From contig JAPSIP010000015.1 in assembly GCA_031178645.1 (NCBI GenBank), positions 1 through 13,491 of the forward strand: a stretch of DNA of 13,491 nt. Direction: 5' to 3'. Origin of the DNA: Paracoccus sp. (in: a-proteobacteria). GTDB lineage: Bacteria; Pseudomonadota; Alphaproteobacteria; Rhodobacterales; Rhodobacteraceae. The position numbers and the translations under genes are program-made. Below the pieces are notes generated by a model. The model did no database searches. It was not told where the DNA came from and was given only the letters and a program-made list of their open reading frames with translations. Of this stretch, positions 7,992-13,272 are shown in pieces (the stretch's first letter is position 1; each line of letters opens with the position of its first letter).

Positions 7992-9599
7992 TCAGGGGGT
8001 GCGGGCCAGCAGCGTGCGAAGCTGCGACGGGAATAGCTGAAGGATCAGCGTTTCCGTCATGGCCGTGCCCTTGTGGTCCACATAGACGCGCAGGTCGATG
8101 GGGGCCTGGTCGTTTTCGGCAAAGCTCAGGTCGAACAGGGCGCGCCAGTAATCGGTGCCCACGACCGGATAGACGACGGTGTTCGACACCTGCGCCTGTC
8201 CGGTCGTGACCTTGATCGTTAGCCCGTCCTCGCGCGACAGACCGGTCAGGTAAGGTCCCGCGAAGTCGCAGACGACCTTGACCACGCCCTTGGGGCGCGG
8301 CTGGCCGGGAACGCCGCCTGCGCCAAGGCGGGTGGCGGTGAAATGGGCGATGGGATTGGCGGCCGGATTGTCGCGGACCCAGTCCAGCCGATAGGCGAAG
8401 TCGTGGCTCTGGCCCTTGGCGGTTGGTTCGGCCGGCTGCCAGAAGGCCACGATATTGTCGTGGATCTCGTCATCCGTGCGCAATTCGGTCAGCACCACCG
8501 CACCATTGCCCCAGTCGCCCTGCGGCGTGATCCAGGCGCTTGCACGGCGTTCGTAGAAGACGCCGTCGTCCTGGTATTGCGCGAAATCCCGTTCCCGCTG
8601 CATCAGCCCGAAGCCCTTGACCCCTGGCGAGGCAAAGCTGTTCACCATCGTGCCGGGCGGGTTGTTCAGCGGACGCCAGATCCGCTCGCCATTGGCGGCA
8701 AGGATCTCCAGCCCGTCGGAATCATGCACCTCGGGGCGCCAGTCGGGCGAGACATGGGGCGTGTTCTTGCCGAACCAGAACATCGAGGTCAGCGGCGCGA
8801 TCCCCAGCCGGTCCACCGCCTCGCGCAGGAAGACGGTCGCGCTGATGTCCTGGGTCACGCCATTGCCGCGCCGCGATTCGATGCGATAGGCGCCGGTGGC
8901 TCGGGGGCTGTCCAGCAGCGCATAGGTGGTCAGGTCGCCATTATCCGCGGGTTCCAGCCAGAAATGGGTGAACAGCGGAAACTCTTCGGGGCCGTCGGGG
9001 ATGGCAGTGTCGATGGCCAGGCCGCGCGCCGATAGTCCGAACTGTCCACTGTAACCCGAGGTGCGCCAGTAGGACGCGCCCAAAAAGGCCATCCAGTCGA
9101 TTTCCGTTTGAGCGTCCTGGACGCGAAAGCCCGCAAAGCCCGTGGTGCGGGTCAACTGCCGCGCGGGATTGCCCTCGGGAATGTCGAACAGGTCCAGCGA
9201 GAAGGGCAGCTCGGTCGCGATGCCGTCGCTGACGGTATGAAGGCGTACCGGGTTGCGGAAATACATGCCGGGGAAGAAAGCCTGGACCGGGGACCGCTCG
9301 CCCTCGCCGCGCCACAGGCTGCGGTCGGCGCGAAAGCGCACCTGGTTGTGGTTGTCGTAGTCCACCTGGTCCAGGATGTCCGGGTCTGCGACCTGCGGCG
9401 GAACATGGGGCTTGGCAGCCATGTCGCGCGCCGTGTCGCGCAGCCAGTCGAACGAGAAAGGCTGACCTTCGCCCGATGCCGTGGCCTGGGCGCGGGCCAG
9501 ATGCGGCAGCAGGAAGAAAGCCCCGCTGCCCAGGGCGGCTTGCAACAGGTGGCGGCGGCTGAAACGGTCGCTGAACATGGAAACCCGGATGGCTGACAT
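7992..9599 (-). CDS. opgD: Periplasmic glucan biosynthesis protein of the OpgG/OpgD (MdoG) family, Tat-exported
   Basis: This 535-residue periplasmic protein belongs to the family that shapes osmoregulated periplasmic glucans (GH186; E. coli OpgD is a beta-1,2-glucanase). Residues 14-20 (SRRHLLQ) form a twin-arginine motif, followed by a hydrophobic stretch and an ARA cleavage site near 37. Tat export is a trait of OpgD rather than OpgG, hence the symbol. The catalytic-domain landmarks FPGMYFRNPV (109-118), TSMFWFGKN (271-279), RERDFAQYQDDGVFYERR (335-352) and NIVAFWQP (382-389) are intact. The Asp-rich YQDDG segment resembles the region of the proposed catalytic acid. The C-terminal part is the Ig-like domain. 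The start at 9599 has only a poor ribosome-binding site, and Met8 (9578) is an alternative that keeps the Tat motif. No opgH or other glucan synthase gene is in the window. Its stop is 4 bases from the zinT stop. Confidence 0.9.
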   Translation of the reverse strand: MSAIRVSMFSDRFSRRHLLQAALGSGAFFLLPHLARAQATASGEGQPFSFDWLRDTARDMAAKPHVPPQVADPDILDQVDYDNHNQVRFRADRSLWRGEGERSPVQAFFPGMYFRNPVRLHTVSDGIATELPFSLDLFDIPEGNPARQLTRTTGFAGFRVQDAQTEIDWMAFLGASYWRTSGYSGQFGLSARGLAIDTAIPDGPEEFPLFTHFWLEPADNGDLTTYALLDSPRATGAYRIESRRGNGVTQDISATVFLREAVDRLGIAPLTSMFWFGKNTPHVSPDWRPEVHDSDGLEILAANGERIWRPLNNPPGTMVNSFASPGVKGFGLMQRERDFAQYQDDGVFYERRASAWITPQGDWGNGAVVLTELRTDDEIHDNIVAFWQPAEPTAKGQSHDFAYRLDWVRDNPAANPIAHFTATRLGAGGVPGQPRPKGVVKVVCDFAGPYLTGLSREDGLTIKVTTGQAQVSNTVVYPVVGTDYWRALFDLSFAENDQAPIDLRVYVDHKGTAMTETLILQLFPSQLRTLLARTP

Positions 9600-9752
9600 T
9601 TCCGGGCATCACATGTTCGCTTCCGGCGCGAATGCAAGGCCGGGCCTTTGCTTCGGCGGTCCCTTGCCGCCGAATTGCCCGCCACTGTCGCAGCCTTGCA
9701 ATTAAGGGCGCCGGGCCGCGACGTGCAGCCCGGCACAGGGCCTGTTTTCCGA
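9600..9752 (-). other. 153-base gap between the RTX gene and opgD, with hairpins
   Basis: No open frame with coding character is seen. GCCGGGC (9710-9716) pairs with GCCCGGC (9728-9734) across an 11-base loop just after the RTX stop. On the minus strand only CCCTTAATT follows, so it is a poor intrinsic terminator and may only protect the 3' end. CGGCGG (9654-9659) pairs with CCGCCG (9667-9672) within the likely opgD leader. Because both flanking genes read leftward, RTX transcription could continue into opgD. Confidence 0.35.
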
Positions 9753-10490
9753 TCACCAGATGAAGTCGTCGCCGTCCAGTTGGTTCAGGCGCGTATCCTC
9801 GATCACAAGGCGATGGGCGCCCGCCTTGATGATGACATCCGACCCGCTCTGGCTGGCGGCGGCGCGGATGCTGGCAAAGCTGTTGAAGCCGGCAAAGGAC
9901 GACAGGTCGATCTCGTCATCGCCATTCTCGAAGTCGCGGATACGGTCGGTGCCGCCGTTGAAGACGAAGCGGTCCGACCCCTCGCCGCCGATCAGCGTAT
10001 CGTTGCCGGTGCCGCCGTTCAGCACGTCATTGCCCTCGCCGCCGCTGAGGAAATCGTTGCCCGCCTCGGCCCGCAGCACGTCGTCCCCCTCGTGGCCCAG
10101 CAGGCGGTCGTTGCCGCCGCCGGAACGAACCCGGTCGTTGCCTTCGCCCGCGCTGATCGTGTCGTTGCCCCCCAGCGAGACCGAGACATCGTTACCCTCG
10201 CCCAGGGTGATGGTGTTGTGGCCCGCGCCCGCATTGACGGTGTCATTGCCTTCGCCTGCGTTGATGCGGTCATTGCCGCCATTGGCCCAGATGCGGTCGT
10301 TGCCCTCGCCGCCGATCAGGCGGTTGTGGCCGGCACCGCCGCGGATGTCGTCATTGCCTTCGCCGCCGTCGATGGTGTCGTTGCCGCCGCCGCCCGACAG
10401 GGTGTCGTCGCCCGACCGGCCATAGATCAGGTCGGCCACGCTGGTGCCGTTGTAACGGTTGTCGCCGTCATTTCCGCGATAGGTCGCCAT
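9753..10490 (-). CDS. Small RTX calcium-binding protein with a type I secretion-like C terminus
   Basis: This 245-residue, strongly acidic protein is almost entirely RTX repeat. After a short head, 17 contiguous nonapeptides of the form GNDxUxGGE run from residue 27 to 179 without a break. They form a calcium-dependent parallel beta-roll. The C-terminal part has DRIRDFENGDDEIDLSSF (182-199) and ends in DDFIW, like the uncleaved secretion signals of type I exported proteins in alphaproteobacteria. There is no N-terminal signal peptide and no enzyme domain. The ATG at 10490 has AGGAGA seven bases upstream; an upstream in-frame extension of 38 codons lacks such a site and overlaps leader structure. 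Repeats 4 and 7 have GHN instead of GND, replacing a ligand Asp, and the middle repeats lose the GG pair. No type I exporter is nearby. An ECF-like promoter lies at 10620-10648. The partner and substrate are unknown. Confidence 0.88.
   Translation of the reverse strand: MATYRGNDGDNRYNGTSVADLIYGRSGDDTLSGGGGNDTIDGGEGNDDIRGGAGHNRLIGGEGNDRIWANGGNDRINAGEGNDTVNAGAGHNTITLGEGNDVSVSLGGNDTISAGEGNDRVRSGGGNDRLLGHEGDDVLRAEAGNDFLSGGEGNDVLNGGTGNDTLIGGEGSDRFVFNGGTDRIRDFENGDDEIDLSSFAGFNSFASIRAAASQSGSDVIIKAGAHRLVIEDTRLNQLDGDDFIW
9954..10412 (-). repeat. Seventeen 27-base tandem repeats coding RTX nonapeptides
   Basis: The DNA has a 27-base period that follows from the nonapeptide unit. On the plus strand it appears as recurring TCGTTGCC plus CCGCC blocks. 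The units have diverged from one another at silent and variable positions, so this is an old array, not a recent expansion. Confidence 0.9.
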
Positions 10491-10556
10491 CTTCGTTTCT
10501 CCTGCAAGGGCGGTGTCGGAAGAACGCGCCGCCCCGCCCGTGGCAGCCGCGCCCGT

Positions 10557-10572
10557 CCCGGCTGACGCCGGG
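10557..10572. other. Hairpin in the RTX leader
   Basis: CCCGGC (10557-10562) pairs perfectly with GCCGGG (10567-10572) across a TGAC loop. On the plus strand TTTCTT follows, so it has the look of a weak terminator against transcription entering from the left. On the minus strand it would sit in the roughly 125-base untranslated leader of the RTX gene. Either role is inference. Confidence 0.35.
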
Positions 10573-10619
10573 TTTCTTGGCAGGGGCCGGGGTCTGTCCC
10601 GCATCCGCCTGATGAAGGG

Positions 10620-10648
10620 GTTACGGGCGCGGACCCGCGCCTATTCCC
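10620..10648 (-). promoter_or_regulatory. Candidate ECF-type promoter of the RTX gene
   Basis: Read on the minus strand, GGGAATA is followed by a spacer and CGTAAC. The spacer between GGAATA and CGTAAC is the perfect 16-base palindrome GGCGCGGGTCCGCGCC. The -35 GGAAT and -10 CGT boxes with this spacing are of the kind recognised by alphaproteobacterial ECF sigma factors. Sixteen of 20 positions (GGGAATA-N3-GCGGGTCYGC) are shared with the site before the S8 protease at 12012-12039. It lies 130 bases before the RTX start codon and behind the terminator of the anti-sigma gene. Confidence 0.45.
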
Positions 10649-10678
10649 GGTGCAGCGACATTTTTTGGGGGCAGGCAG

Positions 10679-10705
10679 AAAAAAGGCCCCTGCGAGGGGG
10701 GCCTT
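10679..10705 (-). terminator. Rho-independent terminator of the sigma/anti-sigma operon
   Basis: On the minus strand AAGGCCCC (10705-10698) pairs with GGGGCCTT (10690-10683) across a seven-base loop and runs directly into a T tract of six (to 10679). It lies 25 bases after the anti-sigma stop and separates that operon from the RTX gene's own promoter. Confidence 0.9.
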
Positions 10706-10730
10706 GGCGCGGCAAGGGGGCAGGCGCGGC

Positions 10731-11444
10731 CTAGTCGGCCAGGGCCGCGGCCTCGTCTTCCGGGGTCAGCGGATCGCCCGCGCCGGTTTCGGCCAGCCAG
10801 TCGTCAAGCGCCGCGATGTCGCCGGATGCGGGGACATAGCCATCGGATGCGGTCATGTCGCTGGCGAATTGCCGCTGCCATCTGTCGCCCTGCCGGCAGG
10901 CCACGCTGACCGTCATGCCGGCATCTTGTTCCGTTTCGTATTCCCGGCAAAAGGCACCCTCTGCCGTGCGATAGGACGCGATCATGGTCAGGTCCCGCCC
11001 GTCCCCCAGTTCGGTCACCTGGCCCGAGGGCAGGCTGTCCAGGGCCGCGACCTCTGCCTGCGGCAAGCCTGCGGGGGCGCCCATCTGCCACCAGGCAAGC
11101 CCCACCACCGCCGCGGTCACGGCTGCGGCAAGCGCGGCCCAGGGCGCGCGGTTGGCATTGGCCGGCATGGGGGGCGTCGCGGACAAGGGGGGTGCGGTCG
11201 GGGCCACCGAGCCCGAAACCTGGACCGCGCTGCTGGCCGCACGGATGCGGGCGATCAGGTCCTTGTCGGAAGGCGCCGGGGCGGCCGAGGACAAGATCTG
11301 CAGCCGCGCCCGCGTTTCGGTGAACAGCCGCAGCCGGGCCTGCGCCTGAGGGTCGCGGGCCACGGCTGCGGAAACGCGCGCGGCCTCGGCCTGATCCAGT
11401 TCGCCGTCCGCCAGGGCCATCAGGGTTTCGTCGTCAATCTGCAC
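10731..11444 (-). CDS. Membrane-anchored anti-sigma factor
   Basis: The product (237 residues) should hold the adjacent ECF sigma factor at the membrane. Residues 1-45 form a short helical anti-sigma domain of the type DETLMALADGELD...AARVSAAVARDP, without a zinc motif. A Pro/Ala/Ser linker leads to one membrane helix (about 101-119), leaving about 115 residues in the periplasm. The periplasmic part has a Cys166/Cys183 pair in a CREYE...ACRQGDRWQ context that resembles 17-kDa surface-antigen-type domains and may form a disulfide. I chose the GTG at 11444 because AAGGAG stands six bases before it; an ATG at 11477 in the same frame has no ribosome-binding site. It follows the sigma gene by 45 bases and is followed by a terminator. 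Identity rests on the architecture and on sigma linkage; the signal it senses is unknown. Confidence 0.85.
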   Translation of the reverse strand: MQIDDETLMALADGELDQAEAARVSAAVARDPQAQARLRLFTETRARLQILSSAAPAPSDKDLIARIRAASSAVQVSGSVAPTAPPLSATPPMPANANRAPWAALAAAVTAAVVGLAWWQMGAPAGLPQAEVAALDSLPSGQVTELGDGRDLTMIASYRTAEGAFCREYETEQDAGMTVSVACRQGDRWQRQFASDMTASDGYVPASGDIAALDDWLAETGAGDPLTPEDEAAALAD

Positions 11445-11489
11445 GGCCGGCTCCTTTCGAACGGGTGTTTCTGGCATACGGGTTGCGCG

Positions 11490-11981
11490 TCATTTTATTC
11501 CCAGCCTTTCCGCCAAGGCCAGCCTGGCGCGGGACAGGCGGCTCATGACCGTGCCCTTGGGGATGTCCAGCACCTCGGCGGCCTCGGCATAGCTGAGTTC
11601 CTCGATGCAGATCAGATGCAGGATCTCGGCCTGTTCCGGGGGCAGGGTCTTCATCGCCTGCTGGGTGGCCTGCAGCATCAGCCGCGCCTCGACCGCCCGG
11701 TCGCCGTCATCGGGCAGGGCCTCGGGGATGTCGAAGACATCGACCTGCACGCCCTCGGTCCGCTGGCGGCGGGTCAGGTCGATGAAGGCATTTCGGGTGA
11801 TGCGGAACAGCCAGGGCTCCAGCCGGGCTGCGGGATCATAGCTGCCTGCGGCCCGGATCGCGCGTTCCACCGTGGTCTGGACCAGGTCGTCGGCCAGATC
11901 CGCCCGCCGGGCCAGCGACAGCGCATAGCGGCGAAGATTGGGCAGAAGCGTGATCAAAGCCTCGCCGAATGCTGGGTCCAT
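11490..11981 (-). CDS. ECF-family RNA polymerase sigma factor
   Basis: The 163-residue protein has only sigma regions 2 and 4, the minimal ECF layout. Region 2 spans about residues 9-75 with RRADLADDLVQTTVERA, which contacts core polymerase, and WLFRITRNAFID near the -10 recognition part. Region 4 spans about 105-158 with LPPEQAEILHL, ELSYAEAAEVLDIPKGTVMSR as a helix-turn-helix, and RLSRAR. The ATG at 11981 follows AGAGGGCGGC. It starts the operon with the anti-sigma gene. It is divergent from the S8 protease gene, and two ECF-like promoter elements flank the operon, so those genes are its likely regulon. No copy of that element points at the sigma gene itself, so autoregulation is not shown. 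I cannot place it in a numbered ECF group with certainty. Confidence 0.95.
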   Translation of the reverse strand: MDPAFGEALITLLPNLRRYALSLARRADLADDLVQTTVERAIRAAGSYDPAARLEPWLFRITRNAFIDLTRRQRTEGVQVDVFDIPEALPDDGDRAVEARLMLQATQQAMKTLPPEQAEILHLICIEELSYAEAAEVLDIPKGTVMSRLSRARLALAERLGIK

Positions 11982-12011
11982 GCCGCCCTCTTGGATCTTT
12001 TTCCCGACCGG

Positions 12012-12039
12012 GGGAATATTTGCGGGTCTGCCGCGTCAT
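12012..12039 (+). promoter_or_regulatory. Candidate ECF-type promoter of the S8 protease gene
   Basis: GGGAATA (12012-12018) is followed by TTT, GCGGGTCTGC and then CGTCAT (12034-12039). It shares 16 of 20 positions with the element before the RTX gene, and the -10 CGT is shifted by one base relative to that site. The start codon lies 33 bases after the element, a normal leader length. The spacer holds a small GCGG/CCGC dyad where the RTX site has a full palindrome. Confidence 0.45.
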
Positions 12040-12060
12040 TGTCCAGAAACGAACTGTCCA
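12040..12060. repeat. Direct repeat TGTCCA, period 15, between the sigma and protease genes
   Basis: TGTCCA occurs at 12040-12045 and again at 12055-12060 in a 91-base divergent gap. On the minus strand the pair reads TGGACA, close to a -35 box (TTGACA) for the sigma gene, with CAAATA 17 bases further on as a weak -10. It may be a housekeeping promoter or an operator; the evidence is thin. Confidence 0.3.
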
Positions 12061-12072
12061 AAGGGGGCCACC

Positions 12073-13272
12073 ATGCCAAACCCGCTGCTGTTTCTGATGA
12101 TCGCCCTGCTGGTCCTTGCGGGCCAGCCGCAGCGTCATGCCGACGGCTGGTCGCTGGTCGCGACTGCCCTGGCCGATGACGATGACGACGATGATGATGA
12201 TGACGACGACGACGATGATGATGACGACGACCGAGTGGTCCGCCGTGCGCGGCCCGCCGCCCCCGCGCCCCTGCCCATCCGGGCCGAGAACGAGGTTCTG
12301 GCGCGCGGCCTGGCCGAAGCCGACCTTGCCACCCTCCAGGCCGAGGGGTTCCAGATCCTGCAGCAGCGGGAACTGTCCGAAGGCGGCAACCTGACCCGGC
12401 TTCTGAAGCCGGGGGCGCTGACCATGGACCAGGCCCGCGACCGCGTCCGCGCCCTGGCCGCTGCGGCAGAAGCCGATTTCAACCATTTCTACCGCAGCGA
12501 GCAGGCAGGGCAGGGCACGCCATGCACGGGGGCCGATTGCCTTGCCCGCGACATGATCGGCTGGCCCGCAGGGCTTGCAGGCTGCGCCGCGCTGCCGCGC
12601 ATCGGCATGGTCGATACGGGGCTGAACGCCGATCACGCGGCGCTGTCGGATGCCCGGATCCGGGTCCACCGGATCGACACCGGGGCCGCGCCTTCGGATC
12701 TGCTGCATGGAACGGCGGTGGCCGCGCTTCTGGTGGGCGACCGCGACAGCCGCAGCCCCGGCCTTGTCCCGGGCGCGGAACTGATCGCTGTAGATGCCTT
12801 CCAGAAGGTCGCCCGCGATCAGCGCGCCGATGCCTTCGGCCTGATCGAGGCCCTGGATTACCTGGCCTCGCAACAGGTGCGCATCGTCAACCTGTCGCTG
12901 GCGGGACCGCCGAACGACGCCCTTGCCCGCCAGGTCGAGGAGATGGCGGCAGACGGCATCCTGCTGATCGCCGCCGCCGGCAATGGCGGGCCGCGCGCGG
13001 CGCCTGCCTTTCCAGCGGCCTATGACCAGGTGCTGGCGGTGACGGCGGTGGATCGGCGCGGCCAGGTTTATCGCCGTGCAAACCGGGGCGACCATATCGA
13101 TCTGGCCGCGCCGGGGGTGAATGTCTGGACGGCGGCGTCGATCAGCGGGGCGAGATTCAGCGCTTCGCCCCGGCCCAGGGCGACGATTTGCGCGGCGCGC
13201 AGCTTCCACCACGGTAGGAGGGCGCCGACGATGCGTTTGAAGTCCCGCAGGTCGCTGGATTCGCCCGAATAA
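12073..13272 (+). CDS. Secreted subtilisin-like (S8) serine protease with a polyaspartate tract, 3'-disrupted
   Basis: The open frame codes 399 residues. Residues 1-34 form a signal peptide ending in TALA; residues 35-53 are 19 consecutive Asp; a basic and Pro/Ala-rich linker follows. A helical prodomain-like part (about 70-150) includes a Cys pair (CTGADC). The subtilase fold then shows the catalytic Asp181 (GMVDTGLN), His212 (LHGTAVA) and oxyanion Asn304 (AAAGNGG), and reaches APGVNVWTAASISGARF by 362. The GTSxAxP motif with the nucleophilic Ser should follow within about ten residues but does not occur in any frame. Instead the reading turns into an Arg/Ser-rich tail and stops at 13272. 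The protein as coded should be inactive. Start ATG 12073 follows AAAGGGGG. An ECF-like promoter precedes it, so the intact ancestor was probably a sigma-controlled exported protease. It can be viewed as a pseudogene. Confidence 0.82.
   Translation: MPNPLLFLMIALLVLAGQPQRHADGWSLVATALADDDDDDDDDDDDDDDDDDDRVVRRARPAAPAPLPIRAENEVLARGLAEADLATLQAEGFQILQQRELSEGGNLTRLLKPGALTMDQARDRVRALAAAAEADFNHFYRSEQAGQGTPCTGADCLARDMIGWPAGLAGCAALPRIGMVDTGLNADHAALSDARIRVHRIDTGAAPSDLLHGTAVAALLVGDRDSRSPGLVPGAELIAVDAFQKVARDQRADAFGLIEALDYLASQQVRIVNLSLAGPPNDALARQVEEMAADGILLIAAAGNGGPRAAPAFPAAYDQVLAVTAVDRRGQVYRRANRGDHIDLAAPGVNVWTAASISGARFSASPRPRATICAARSFHHGRRAPTMRLKSRRSLDSPE
12175..12231 (+). repeat. (GAY)19 trinucleotide tract coding polyaspartate
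   Basis: Nineteen GAC/GAT codons in a row lie directly after the predicted signal-peptide cleavage site. The two codons are mixed in short runs, which lowers slippage compared with a pure repeat and suggests the acidic stretch is selected for. Length change by slippage would stay in frame. Confidence 0.95.

Noticed and set aside
8029-8035. A third GGGAATA, on the plus strand
   Set aside because: It lies inside the opgD coding region, lacks the GCGGGTC block, and points to no gene start at a sensible distance.
9954-10412. 27-base periodic pattern resembling a CRISPR-like array
   Set aside because: The period equals nine codons, the units vary at silent and variable positions, and the frame encodes clear RTX nonapeptides; there are no unique spacers.
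9648-10565. Long plus-strand open frame of Val/Ala-rich repeats opposite the RTX gene
   Set aside because: Its periodicity is only the antisense reading of the GND nonapeptides; the minus frame has the proper start signal and known fold.
11445-11477. ATG start for the anti-sigma gene at 11477
   Set aside because: No ribosome-binding site precedes it, while the in-frame GTG at 11444 has AAGGAG at ideal spacing; it remains possible.
12135-12482. Minus-strand frame with a polyserine run opposite the polyaspartate tract
   Set aside because: It is the antisense of the GAY repeat; the plus frame has a signal peptide and subtilase motifs.
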